64,000 nt of DNA from CAYHHI01 sp964356335 (lineage in GTDB: Bacteria; Arandabacterota; Arandabacteria; Arandabacterales; Arandabacteraceae). The notes below the pieces were generated by a model. It was not told the DNA's origin and ran no database searches. It saw nothing but the letters and a program-made list of their open reading frames with translations. Shown here piece after piece: positions 43,724 through 52,946 of the stretch (its first letter is position 1; the number at the start of each line of letters is the position of its first letter). The stretch is taken from assembly GCA_964356335.1 (NCBI GenBank), contig CAYHHI010000011.1, positions 12,203-76,202 on the forward strand. Direction: 5' to 3'. The position numbers and the translations under genes were made by a program.

Positions 43724-46393
43724 TCAGGGCTTCAGCGCCTCCTGCCAGTTAAGGATCACTGTGATGCTGGGCGGCGCCGTCCCCTCAACCTGCACGGCGG
43801 CCAACCAGTGCTCAAGGTCACGGGTTACGGCCATGCCCACGACTTCCGGAGGCGGAGTGAAGACCAGATGGGGAGTGCCCCGCTTGAACGATGGGGCTGT
43901 CTCCACGTCCACAGAAAACACCGGACCGGCAGGATAGCCGGCCTCGCCACCGGTCCAGATGAGCAGCTTCCTGCCGTCCCTTGACCACCGCGCTGCGGTT
44001 CCGCCTGCTGTCGAGACTTGGTACCTCTCCCCGGGCTCGGGGAAGGATCGCACGTAGATCTCGAGCCTTCCGGTCTCGTCCGAGGCATAGGCCAGCCAGC
44101 GCCCGTCGGGCGAGATGTCCGCCATGTTCTCGTTAAACGCAGTGGAAAGATAAGGCACAGGCCTGCGTTGCCCTTCGAGCGGCATCAGCCACAGGTCCCA
44201 GAGGGTCGGGCCGTACGTGCTGAAGACAAAGTACTTCCCATCTGGTGAGTACGCCTCGGGCACCTCGAACATCACTTTGGACTGGGCGAGCGGCTCCGGT
44301 TGCCCCCTGCCGCCGGCGAGTACTTCGTATATGTCGAAGTCTCCGGACGGATTGGCCTGATATGCAAGCCGGCTGCCATCGGGCGCCCACACCCCCCCGG
44401 GAGCCGCAGAGCTGTCGAAGGTGGCGGGCATCGCGAGCGCACGCTCGAGATCGACCATCCAGATGTCGCCTCTGTTGGCAGAGTAGTTCTTGGTCACTGC
44501 GGCCCACCTGCCATCCGGCGACAGCGATGGCCACTCATAACGACCTGGAGAAAGCGGAAGCGTGGCGGTGCGGCGTCCGGTGCCGTCCAGCCATGCCAGC
44601 TGTGTGTTCGGGGTCTTCGCCCCAAGCAGAACGAGCACGCTCGACGATGGCGGGCACAGGATTGGCGAACCGAAGTTCGAGGGGGGAGGCGGCGCATCCT
44701 CCAGCACAATCACCTTACCCGTCGGGCGCATCCGCGATTGATCAAACCGCTGCGCCACCAGCCGACGATTGCGCTCGAAGAGGAGATAGCCAGGCTCAGC
44801 GTAGACGGGCCCCGATTCCGCGGTCATCACGTGGTGCGTCTCTTTCGAGTCCAGAGCGCCGACATAGACGTCGAACTGCCCCTGTTTCCCGGGCAGGCCC
44901 ACGTACAGGAAATGCTGGCCGTCGGGGAGGAAACACGGGAAGCGTAGCGCGGTCTCGGCCCGCGTCGAGTCCGGCCTAGCGACCACCACAGCTTCTCCTC
45001 CATCGCACGAGACACGCGCAATGGGACCGATGCCCTGAGGAGCGAAGACGATCACGCCATCCTTGCTCCAGGACCCGCCACGCCCGTCTGGGGCATCGCA
45101 GATCTTCTCCGATGGGCCACCGGTCGCTGCGATCTTCCACAGATTGTTGCCGGCGAAGAAGGCAATGAACCGGCTGTCGGGCGACCAGAAGGGAAACGAC
45201 GCGTTCTCGGTCCCGGCGAGTGGCTGTTCCGCGAAGGAATCCATCGACCGGATCCAGAGCCGCCCCGTGCCGGCGGAGTCGCGGGCGCTGATTACCACCT
45301 GCCTCCCATCCGGCGAGATTGCAGCCACTGGGCCGTAGAGGTCCATGGTGCTGCCCACTGGCGGCGTCATCGTCAGACGCACGAGGTGGGGTGCGGGAGG
45401 GCGGCGCGCCCATTGGAGGGCCACCACGGCCACGAGCGCGATCGCAAGGCCAGCGACTGCCATAGGCCAAACAAGCCGCTCGCGGCGCTGCCTTTGCGCG
45501 GCAACCGGCGTCGGCGCGGGCACCCCCGCCTTCGAGCCGGCATCGGCGATCCATTTGAGTTCGTGCATCACATCTCGCGCACTCTGCCAGCGATCATCGG
45601 GATTCTTCATCAAGCAGCGTTTCACCGCCCGCTCCAGCGCAGGCGGCGACATCGGCTGCAATTCCGTGATTGCAGGCGGTTCGTGCTCCATGATCGCCGC
45701 GATCAAGCTTGCCTGGCTCGTCCCCTCGAATGATGGCTTGCCCGTAGCCATCTCGTAGAGCACACAGCCGAGTGCCCACATATCCGTGCGCGCATCCGGT
45801 TCCTTCCCCTCCAGTTGCTCCGGCGCCATGTATTGGAAAGTGCCCACGATCGTGCCTTCAGCAGTCAGCGGCCGGCTCACTGTCGGCGACTCGGCCTCCG
45901 CACCGGCCACGGGCGCGAGGGCGCTGGCACGCGCAAGCCCAAAGTCCATCAACTTCGCCCCGCTCTTGGTCAGCATCACGTTCCCAGGCTTCAAGTCCCG
46001 GTGGACGACCCCCCGTCGGTGCGCCACGTCCAGCGCCTCGGCGATCTGAGCCCCAAGCGATAGCACTTCCGCCACTGGCAGCGGCCCCTTCTCCAGCCGA
46101 TCCGCAAGCGTCTCGCCATCCAGTAACTCCATCACCAGATAGTCCATCCCCTCATGGCGACCCACATCGTGGAGCGTGCAGATATGAGGGTGGTTGAGTT
46201 GCGAGATGGTGCGCGCCTCACGCTCGAAGCGCGCCCGCACCTCGGGCGTCGAAGCCAGGTGAGGCGAGAGCACCTTGATCGCTACTTCTCGCCCAAGTCG
46301 GGTGTCCCGGGCCCTATAAACCTCACCCATACCACCTGCGCCAATCGGTGCCAGGATCTCGTAAGGCCCGAGCTTAGTACCTGCAGCCAGCAT
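43724..46393 (-). CDS. Ser/Thr protein kinase with membrane segment and TolB-like beta-propeller (paralogue 2)
   Basis: An 889-residue transmembrane signalling protein. The Hanks-type kinase domain (about 10-270) has GAGGMGEVY, VAIKVL, HRDLKPGN, MDFGLA and APEQLEG, all active-type. A transmembrane helix is near 308-326 (PMAVAGLAIALVAVVALQW). The extracytoplasmic part is a WD40/TolB-like propeller with repeated AISPDGRQV, WSPDSRFIAF and LSPDGRWAAVT blades. It is a close paralogue of the gene just upstream on the same strand, separated by 118 nt, so this is a tandem duplication. The propeller probably senses a ligand or cell-envelope state. Confidence 0.88.
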   Translation of the reverse strand: MLAAGTKLGPYEILAPIGAGGMGEVYRARDTRLGREVAIKVLSPHLASTPEVRARFEREARTISQLNHPHICTLHDVGRHEGMDYLVMELLDGETLADRLEKGPLPVAEVLSLGAQIAEALDVAHRRGVVHRDLKPGNVMLTKSGAKLMDFGLARASALAPVAGAEAESPTVSRPLTAEGTIVGTFQYMAPEQLEGKEPDARTDMWALGCVLYEMATGKPSFEGTSQASLIAAIMEHEPPAITELQPMSPPALERAVKRCLMKNPDDRWQSARDVMHELKWIADAGSKAGVPAPTPVAAQRQRRERLVWPMAVAGLAIALVAVVALQWARRPPAPHLVRLTMTPPVGSTMDLYGPVAAISPDGRQVVISARDSAGTGRLWIRSMDSFAEQPLAGTENASFPFWSPDSRFIAFFAGNNLWKIAATGGPSEKICDAPDGRGGSWSKDGVIVFAPQGIGPIARVSCDGGEAVVVARPDSTRAETALRFPCFLPDGQHFLYVGLPGKQGQFDVYVGALDSKETHHVMTAESGPVYAEPGYLLFERNRRLVAQRFDQSRMRPTGKVIVLEDAPPPPSNFGSPILCPPSSSVLVLLGAKTPNTQLAWLDGTGRRTATLPLSPGRYEWPSLSPDGRWAAVTKNYSANRGDIWMVDLERALAMPATFDSSAAPGGVWAPDGSRLAYQANPSGDFDIYEVLAGGRGQPEPLAQSKVMFEVPEAYSPDGKYFVFSTYGPTLWDLWLMPLEGQRRPVPYLSTAFNENMADISPDGRWLAYASDETGRLEIYVRSFPEPGERYQVSTAGGTAARWSRDGRKLLIWTGGEAGYPAGPVFSVDVETAPSFKRGTPHLVFTPPPEVVGMAVTRDLEHWLAAVQVEGTAPPSITVILNWQEALKP

Positions 46394-46511
46394 AATTGTC
46401 AGTACCTACTCGCCAGAAGGTCGCCCTGACTCAACCGTTCAGTGTGCTTAACCACTCTAGCCCGCTTCACTTACGCCCCTCCAGCTCTCTGTTGCATATC
46501 TATTCATTGCT

Positions 46512-49238
46512 CTATTGCTTCAGTGCCGCTTCCCAGTTCAGAATGACCGTGATGCTCTGCGCCGAGCCCTCGACCGGAACAGCGGCCAGGAAACGCTTGA
46601 GATCGGACGTCGCCACCAGGCCCGCAAGATTCCTCGGCGGGGTGAAAAGCATCCGGGGTGGCTCCGCCTTGAAGGTCGGTGCCGTTTGCACGTTGACGGA
46701 AAGAACGGGACCGCATCCGATGTTACCCGGCCAAGTATAGACGATGAGCTCGCGGCCATCTTTCGACCACTGCGCGTAGGCCGCATCGCCCGATGTCGTT
46801 ATCCGATATCTTTCTCCTAGTATCGGGAAGGAGCTCACATATTGTTCCATTGTCCCCGTCTCGTTTGATTCGTAGGCCAGCCAGCGGCCGTTCGGCGAGA
46901 CCCTCCCGTCACTTTCGTCAAAACGGGTCCGGAGATAGGGCGCGGGGGTGCGGTCCCCCTCGAGCGGGAGTAGCCACACGTCCATGCCACCCAGGCCGCC
47001 GAACCAGTAACAGACGATGTATGTCCCATCAGGCGACCATGACACCGGGAACTTGAATAACTCGCCGGATTCAAGGAGTGGCTCCGGGCGGCCCGTACCA
47101 TCGGCAGCCACCTGATAGATGCACCAGGGGCCTGAGGGGTTGGCCGTATAGGCGATCCGGTCGCCGTCTGGAGACCACGGCCAAGGCGAGCCAACCGTTC
47201 CGCTCGCCACTGATCCATCGAAAGTAAGCCGCGAAGGAACGTCACGCTCCAAGTCCACAACCCAAAGATCACCGCCAGTCGCAGTGCCGTGCTTGGTCAC
47301 GGCTACCCACCGGTCGTTCGGAGACAGAGTGGGGTACTCATAGCGGCCAGGGGGAAGCGGAATCGTCCCAGTCGGTCGGCCAGTCCGATCGAGCCAAGTC
47401 AACTCCGTGTTGGAAATCATGGAGGTAACATGCACCAGCACGCCCTTCGCCGGAGGGCACAAGATGGGGGCGCCGTCAGCCATCAGTAGAGACGGCGCGT
47501 CGCCCAGCGGAATCACTCTGCCCACCGGGCACAATTTCGATCGATCGAACCTCTGGGCCACCAGGCGCCCGCCACTCTCAAAGAGAAGGTAGCCGGGCTC
47601 AGTGTAGACAGGGGCCGAGCCCGCAACCATAACGTGCCTCGTTTCCCCCGAATCCAGATCGCCGACGTACACGTCGTACTGCCCCTGTCTCTTCGGAAGA
47701 CTCACGTACAGGAAGTGCCTGCCGTCAGGGAGAAAGCACGGGAAGCGTAGCGCGGTCTCGCCGCGTGCCGAATCCGGCCTCGCAACCGTGACAGCCTCTC
47801 CGCCATCCGGCGAGACTCGCTGTATGGGGCCTCCGGACAAGGGAGCAAGGATGATCACGTCATGCTTGCTCCATGATCCGCCGCGCCCGTTTGGCGCATC
47901 GCAGATCGTCTCCGGGGGACCGCCGCCCACTGGGACCTTCCGAAGCTTGCCGCTGGCGAAGAAGCCGACGAAGCGGCTGTCAGGCGACCAGAACGGAAAC
48001 CCCGCATCCTCGGTTCCGGGTAGCAGCTGCGCGGCCGATGAACCCAAGGAGCGAATCCAAAGCCGCTGCTGCGTTGCGGCGGAGTCCACGCAGGTAAAGA
48101 CCAAAGCCTTCCCGTCCGGAGAGATCGCAGCAGATGCACTTTCAATCGGGAAGGCTCCGCCTTCGGGCAAGGTGATGGCCAGGCGCGCGAGTGTGGGCGC
48201 AGGTGCGTGGGACGCCAGTCCAGTGAGCACCAAGATGGCTATCGTGACCGCCATGGTAGCTGCCAGTGCGGCCCAGGCAATCCGCTCGCGGTGCAGCTTT
48301 CGCGAGGCGATCGGCGTGGGCACAGTCGCTTGGGAGCCGGCTTCGGCGATCCACTGCAGCTCGCGCGCTAAGTCCCCGGCGCTCTGCCAGCGCGCGTCCG
48401 GGTCCTTCGCCAGACAGCCCTTCACCAAGTGGTCCAGCGCTGGCGGTGTGAGCGGCTGCAGCTCCATTATCGGCCGCGGCATCTCCTTCAAGATCGCAGC
48501 GATCAGCGACGCCTGACTCGTCCCCTCAAAGGCGAACTTCCCCGTCGCCATCTCGTACAGCACGCACCCCAGCGCCCAGATGTCAGTGCGCGCATCAGCC
48601 TCTTTCCCTTCAAGCTGCTCCGGCGCCATATACTGGAAAGTGCCTACGATCGTGCCTTCTGATGTCAACGGCCGGCTCACCGTCGGCGACTCCGCCTCGG
48701 CACCTGCCGCGGGCGAGATGGCGCTGGCGCGAGCAAGGCCGAAGTCCATCAGCTTCGCCCCGGCATTGGTCAGCATCACATTGCCGGGCTTGAGATCTCG
48801 ATGGACGATTCCCCTTCGGTGAGCGACATCCAGCGCCTCGGCAATCTCGGCCCCGAGCGATAGCACCTCCGCTACCGGCAGAGGCCCCTTCTCCAACCGG
48901 TGAGCGAGCGTCTTGCCCTCCAGTAACTCCATCACCAGGTAGTCCATCCCCTCGTGTCGGCCCACGTCGTAGAGGGTGCAGATGTGCGGATGGTTGAGCT
49001 GTGAGATGGTGCGCGCCTCACGCTCGAAACGAGCCCGCACCTCGGGTGTGGCAGCCAGATGCGGAGACAGCACCTTGATCGCCACGTCGCGGCCCAGCCG
49101 GGTGTCCTGCGCCCGGTAGACCTCGCCCATACCGCCAGCGCCGATCCTCTCGATCACTCGATAATGAGAGAGAAGTGTGCCACTGGTGAGGGCCACGAGC
49201 TTCTGGCTCTCGGCGTCATCGCCTTGCTTGTTTTCCAT
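46512..49238 (-). CDS. Ser/Thr protein kinase with membrane segment and TolB-like beta-propeller (paralogue 1)
   Basis: A 908-residue protein with the same plan as its neighbour. Kinase domain: GAGGMGEVY, VAIKVL, HRDLKPGN, MDFGLA. The transmembrane helix is near 325-345 (AALAATMAVTIAILVLTGL). Propeller blades include AISPDGKALVF, WSPDSRFVGFF and VSPNGRWLAYE. The kinase halves of the two are nearly identical over long stretches (PEVRARFEREARTISQLNHP in both), while the propellers have drifted, which suggests a conserved output and different inputs. The extra N-terminal ~20 residues are polar. The pair lies between 42-bp repeats. Confidence 0.88.
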   Translation of the reverse strand: MENKQGDDAESQKLVALTSGTLLSHYRVIERIGAGGMGEVYRAQDTRLGRDVAIKVLSPHLAATPEVRARFEREARTISQLNHPHICTLYDVGRHEGMDYLVMELLEGKTLAHRLEKGPLPVAEVLSLGAEIAEALDVAHRRGIVHRDLKPGNVMLTNAGAKLMDFGLARASAISPAAGAEAESPTVSRPLTSEGTIVGTFQYMAPEQLEGKEADARTDIWALGCVLYEMATGKFAFEGTSQASLIAAILKEMPRPIMELQPLTPPALDHLVKGCLAKDPDARWQSAGDLARELQWIAEAGSQATVPTPIASRKLHRERIAWAALAATMAVTIAILVLTGLASHAPAPTLARLAITLPEGGAFPIESASAAISPDGKALVFTCVDSAATQQRLWIRSLGSSAAQLLPGTEDAGFPFWSPDSRFVGFFASGKLRKVPVGGGPPETICDAPNGRGGSWSKHDVIILAPLSGGPIQRVSPDGGEAVTVARPDSARGETALRFPCFLPDGRHFLYVSLPKRQGQYDVYVGDLDSGETRHVMVAGSAPVYTEPGYLLFESGGRLVAQRFDRSKLCPVGRVIPLGDAPSLLMADGAPILCPPAKGVLVHVTSMISNTELTWLDRTGRPTGTIPLPPGRYEYPTLSPNDRWVAVTKHGTATGGDLWVVDLERDVPSRLTFDGSVASGTVGSPWPWSPDGDRIAYTANPSGPWCIYQVAADGTGRPEPLLESGELFKFPVSWSPDGTYIVCYWFGGLGGMDVWLLPLEGDRTPAPYLRTRFDESDGRVSPNGRWLAYESNETGTMEQYVSSFPILGERYRITTSGDAAYAQWSKDGRELIVYTWPGNIGCGPVLSVNVQTAPTFKAEPPRMLFTPPRNLAGLVATSDLKRFLAAVPVEGSAQSITVILNWEAALKQ

Positions 49239-49288
49239 GGCAGCCTCAGGCTTACATCTAGTGTCTTGCGCCTATCCTCTCGAGCATG

Positions 49289-49394
49289 CTTGTCAATCTC
49301 GGATCGTGCCTGTCCTCAGAGAGTCTGGCCTCGCACGCAGGCTTGTCGATCTCGGATCGCATATGTCCTCACAGAATCCTCACTCGCACACGGT
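49289..49394. repeat. 53-bp imperfect tandem repeat, two copies
   Basis: Copies start CTTGTCAATCTCGGATCG (49289) and CTTGTCGATCTCGGATCG (49342), and both continue with TGTCCTCA and CTCGCAC blocks. They lie in the 628-bp gap upstream of the first kinase, so they may be part of its control region. Confidence 0.6.
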
Positions 49395-49560
49395 CGATTC
49401 TAGGCCGCGGTTTCTGAACATGCAAGCGGTTTCTACCGTTAGGCGTAAAGCGTCAGGAGTGGCAGACCGGTGGTGACGTGCAGAATGTGGCGGCGTTCGC
49501 TGGCGAGCGAGAGCAGCGATCATGCCCGTCGAAACGCGCGTTGGGATAATAGAATGGCGA

Positions 49561-49602
49561 TGGTTCCTGGGGCAGGTGTCCCAGGGCGCGGGGCTGTGGG
49601 AT
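49561..49602. repeat. 42-bp repeat, second copy
   Basis: Differs from 43671-43712 at three positions and has the same orientation. It contains the degraded tRNA-like end (TGGTTCCTGGGGCAGG). The pair encloses the two kinase genes. Confidence 0.75.
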
Positions 49603-49764
49603 GCAGCAAGAATCCGACTGATACGAATCGCGAGGGCCATACCAGGATTACTTGACAGGCGCGAATGATCTCGTGAAGCGAAGGCTCTGCTACATTCGGC
49701 GCGGGCGTTCCACGGGGCTGGCCATAGGCCAGCCGTGACTCGGAAGGCTGCCGATCAGGACCTG

Positions 49765-49867
49765 GTGCCGTGTCTCAGAAAGTAGTAGCTCTTTGGCCAC
49801 CCATTCCGTACGCAACGAACGCGTCAAGAAGGGCGGCAGAAAACACCAACTTTGTGAGACACGGTAC
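49765..49867. mobile_element. MITE-like element with 19-bp terminal inverted repeats
   Basis: The left end GTGCCGTGTCTCAGAAAGT (49765-49783) and right end ACTTTGTGAGACACGGTAC (49849-49867) are inverted copies with two mismatches. Total length is about 103 bp with no coding capacity. The right end touches the stop codon of the beta-helix gene. No matching transposase is present in the window. Confidence 0.6.
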
Positions 49868-51660
49868 TAGTCAGAGAGCACCAAGAGCCGCGTCCTAGCC
49901 TCACCCTGCCACTCAAGCCGGCAGAAGTAGACTCCCGCAACCGCCGGGCGGCCGCGATTGTCCTTGCCATCCCAAGTCGCTCGATGCTCACCCGCAGGCA
50001 CATCATGATCGACCAGGGATCGCACGCAGCGGCCCCGCACATCGAAAATCTCCAAGACCACATGCGAAGCGGCTGCCCCGCCGGGGACGCAATAGGCGAT
50101 CTCGGCGTTTCCGCTGAATGGGTTGGGCACAACCGGGTCAAGGTGAAGCCCGGCCGAGCGCAGACCGGTCTGCCCACCCACTCCCGCCGGGCCGCACCCG
50201 ACATCGTAGGCTCCGATGAGACCGCATCCGGCAGGCGAGTTGTCCGGGGCGCACGGCGACAAGTCGGAGATCGTGTAGTCGTCGAGATCCGGGTCGCAGA
50301 AAAGTGGGTCCTCCGATGTGTTGCCGGCCACACCGTACTGACCGGCGATCGCGCCTACCCAGTCGCCTCCTTCGTTCCCATAGAGATCACAGCACGAAAG
50401 CGAGGGAGTCGTGCCTTTGCCGTCCCAGTACAGGGCTTCACCGTCAGTGCTAAATGCTATGATACTCTTGTGGAGTATGGCTGACGACGTGTCGGTGCAT
50501 GACACTCCACCGCCGCTTGTCCCGGCGGAGTTTCCCGAGAGCGTGCAGTTGTCGAGCGTCACACCGGATCTCCAGCCAGCACCCACAGCGCCCGCTTTCC
50601 GGTTCGCGTGGTTCTCCGCAAACAGGCAGTGATCGATATAGGGCAGCGAGTAGTATTCGGCAAAGAGCCCGCCCCCGTTGCTGGTTGTCGTGTTCTCAAT
50701 GAACTGGCATCGCGTCACAATCGGGGAGCAACTATAGGCGTAAAGGCCTGCTCCGTACCCCTCGGATGAGTTACCCCTGAAGGTGCAGTCAGAGATCGTG
50801 ACATCTGCGCCGAAGCACTCCATTCCCCCTCCGTTGACACGCGTGCTGTTGCCTTCGAAGAGGCAATCGGTCACACTGCCGTCGCCGCAGGACATCCCAC
50901 CGGGGCCGTATGATCCGCCTTCATTGTCCCTGAAAACGCATCCGGAGACCGTCATGACCCCGCTGGATCCTATGTGAGCCCCGCCCGTCATTTCTGCGAT
51001 GTTTCGCTCGAACACACAGCCATCAAGGGTCGGCGCGCAGCTGTACTCGGATGCGAACCCACCGCCGTAACCCCAGGGAGACGTGTTGTCGGAGAAGGTG
51101 CATCCATAGAACTTCGGGAATCCTCCTCCGGCGTAGACCCCACCGCCCATGTAGAAGCTTGTCGCTCCTCGTCGATTCAGCGAGAACACACAACCGGTGA
51201 AAACGGCCCGGCTGTTATAGATGGCCATCCCTGCTCCCCGGAGCATGGCGAAATTCCCGGTAAATGTGCAGTTGGTCACCCGCAGATGGGAATGTGAGGC
51301 GTACATCCCTCCGCCCTCGCCGGCAGCCGTACCGTTGGCCATGGTGAGACCAACCATGCAGGTGGTACTGTCGTTCATGTCGCAGTAGAAGACCCTTCCA
51401 AGCTTCTTGGCGTCTATAGTGACACAACCGGCCAGTCCTGATTCGCTGGTAAGGTAGACCCCGGACTTCATGGTGATGTCATGTTCGTAGTATGTACCGC
51501 ACATCACCTCTACAATATCGCCGGCAGCCGCAGAATCTATGCCTGCTGCTATGGTCGGCGCGTCTCCGGTCCCGTCTTGCCTGACGTACCAGGTCCGAGC
51601 TGCAGTGGTCGTGGACACCGCAAGGCTCAGCAGACAGATAACCAGTACTAAGCGTGCCAT
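49867..51660 (-). CDS. secreted right-handed parallel beta-helix protein with sorting tail
   Basis: A 597-residue exported protein. The signal peptide is at about 1-20 (LVLVICLLSLAVSTTTA). The start of the mature part, WYVRQDGTGDAPTIAAGIDS, is typical of proteins with a pectate-lyase-like beta-helix. About ten coil repeats follow of the form GGG-(M/V)Y-x-C-xF-xxN, such as VTNCTFTGNFAMLRGAGM and YGCTFSDNTSPWGYGGGF. Regular Cys and Asn ladders are visible. The C-terminus (PVVPNPFSGNAEIAY ... GVYFCRLEWQGEARTRLLV) is a type A sorting domain. No catalytic residues can be assigned; polysaccharide binding or cleavage is possible. Confidence 0.83.
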   Translation of the reverse strand: MARLVLVICLLSLAVSTTTAARTWYVRQDGTGDAPTIAAGIDSAAAGDIVEVMCGTYYEHDITMKSGVYLTSESGLAGCVTIDAKKLGRVFYCDMNDSTTCMVGLTMANGTAAGEGGGMYASHSHLRVTNCTFTGNFAMLRGAGMAIYNSRAVFTGCVFSLNRRGATSFYMGGGVYAGGGFPKFYGCTFSDNTSPWGYGGGFASEYSCAPTLDGCVFERNIAEMTGGAHIGSSGVMTVSGCVFRDNEGGSYGPGGMSCGDGSVTDCLFEGNSTRVNGGGMECFGADVTISDCTFRGNSSEGYGAGLYAYSCSPIVTRCQFIENTTTSNGGGLFAEYYSLPYIDHCLFAENHANRKAGAVGAGWRSGVTLDNCTLSGNSAGTSGGGVSCTDTSSAILHKSIIAFSTDGEALYWDGKGTTPSLSCCDLYGNEGGDWVGAIAGQYGVAGNTSEDPLFCDPDLDDYTISDLSPCAPDNSPAGCGLIGAYDVGCGPAGVGGQTGLRSAGLHLDPVVPNPFSGNAEIAYCVPGGAAASHVVLEIFDVRGRCVRSLVDHDVPAGEHRATWDGKDNRGRPAVAGVYFCRLEWQGEARTRLLVLSD

Positions 51661-51742
51661 AGAAACCTCCCGGTTCGGTGTACCAAGGTGCCGTTACGTG
51701 ATGCCTCCATTATGCCATACAGGTCCTCGTAATGCAACCCCT

Positions 51743-51890
51743 TTCGTCGATCTAAGCAAGGTCTTCGCGGAGATTCAACCCTATAAGCAGAAGGAGCTAT
51801 TGAGGCTCATCCTTAATAAGGCGATCCTCAGCCCCGAATATGTAAGAATGGTACTCTGCGGGCGACTGCCCGAGATGAGAGGCCGTTTGC
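51743..51890 (+). pseudogene. serine-recombinase C-terminal relic
   Basis: An open stretch reads FVDLSKVFAEIQPYKQKELL then RLILNKAILSPEYVRM, the pattern of the C-terminal tail of large serine recombinases. No catalytic N-terminal part is present. It lies directly before a tRNA 3'-end fragment, as expected for the debris of an integrated element. The reading is by pattern and moderately confident. Confidence 0.5.
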
Positions 51891-51920
51891 TGCAACCGAG
51901 CCACGCTCCCAGACGTGTAA

Positions 51921-51950
51921 CCGGCTCCTCGGGCAGGACTCGAACCTACC
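51921..51950 (-). tRNA. truncated tRNA-Asn-like 3' half (T-arm and acceptor strand)
   Basis: Read leftward: GGTAGGTTCGAGTCCTGCCC, then GAGGAGCCGG. This gives a T-stem GTAGG/CCTGC around the loop TTCGAGT, followed by the acceptor strand CCGAGGA and G73. No matching 5' TCCTCGG, D-arm or anticodon arm is found within 120 nt upstream, so it is a fragment and not a functional tRNA. The acceptor sequence resembles tRNA-Asn. Confidence 0.65.
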
Positions 51951-52055
51951 ATGTGATACGAGCAGGCCAATGCCATGGAGCAATCCCTGCCTGTGGAGAT
52001 GTGTCTCTTGTAAATAGGTCATCCGTACCTGTATGTGTCTCTTGACCGGCTCAGT

Positions 52056-52083
52056 TTGACGGGGGTGACCAGAGTGATATAAT
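52056..52083 (+). promoter_or_regulatory. promoter of the PAP2 gene
   Basis: TTGACG (52056-52061), 16-bp spacer, perfect TATAAT (52078-52083), 85 nt before the ATG at 52169. Confidence 0.72.
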
Positions 52084-52168
52084 GACATAGATGGCCGAGA
52101 GGGCTGATACGTGGCGTGTCCTAAGAAAGGGATCCGGCTTAACCTCGCAGTGCCATCGGCAGGGGTCT

Positions 52169-52915
52169 ATGATAGAAGCGAATCATCGAAGAAAGGCCCG
52201 AATAAACACTCACCTGCTGGGCTTGGCAATCGTGCTCGCGATAGCCATATTGTCCATGCTGGCGCTATCGCTGGCAGGTTACCCCAAAACGGCGACCGGC
52301 GAATCGCCCGCCGACTCACGAGCCAGCCAAGCCTCCCTCGATGTCAGAGTATTCAGATTCCTGAACACCACAATCGCAACCCCTGTTTTCGACACCATCA
52401 TGCCGTTCACTACGGATTTCAAGAAGTGGCGCATCTTCGCGCTGGCAGCATGGCTTGCCCTCATGATCCTGGGTGGTTCGAAGGGCAGGTGGGCCGCGCT
52501 CCTGCTTATCCCGCTTGTCGCCGCATCAGACCAGCTGACGAGCAGCGTGCTCAAACCCCTGACCGTTCGCTTGCGCCCGTGCGAGGTTCTTGGAAATGTT
52601 CACTTCTGGTACGAGGGAAACCGATGGATCTGGACGCCTACCGAGGCAGTGGGCGGTTTCAAGACATCCTTCGGATTCCCCTCGAGCCACGCAGCAAACT
52701 TCACGGCGGCGATGCTCTTCTTGAGCCTTGTTTACAGGCGCTGGGTTCCTTATGTCTGTCTTCCCTTCGCTGGCCTTGTGTCCCTCTCGAGAATCTACAC
52801 CGGGGTACATTGGCCATCGGATGTCTTGGTGGGGATCATAATCGGCGCAGCCCTCGCATGGCTTGCCTACATCGGCTTCAAGAGATTGCCCACGCCACGT
52901 CGGGCACAAAGATGA
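52169..52915 (+). CDS. PAP2-family membrane phosphatase
   Basis: A 248-residue membrane phosphatase of the type 2 phosphatidic acid phosphatase family. The three motifs are present: KPLTVRLRP, GFPSSHAANF and SRIYTGVHWPSDV, with the catalytic His residues. There are about five or six hydrophobic segments, the first at LLGLAIVLAIAILSMLALSL. A likely substrate is a lipid phosphate such as undecaprenyl diphosphate or phosphatidate. The ATG at 52169 is chosen over an upstream start at 52091 that would add 26 polar residues. It is convergent with the next gene, 31 nt apart. Confidence 0.88.
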   Translation: MIEANHRRKARINTHLLGLAIVLAIAILSMLALSLAGYPKTATGESPADSRASQASLDVRVFRFLNTTIATPVFDTIMPFTTDFKKWRIFALAAWLALMILGGSKGRWAALLLIPLVAASDQLTSSVLKPLTVRLRPCEVLGNVHFWYEGNRWIWTPTEAVGGFKTSFGFPSSHAANFTAAMLFLSLVYRRWVPYVCLPFAGLVSLSRIYTGVHWPSDVLVGIIIGAALAWLAYIGFKRLPTPRRAQR

Positions 52916-52946
52916 TGTTGCTCTTGCCCCTTACCTGGCATTGGTT

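Noticed and set aside
49824..50333. Leftward frame of 169 codons at the end of the beta-helix gene
   Set aside because: Shadow of the beta-helix gene in another frame, with low-complexity Arg/Ser translation.
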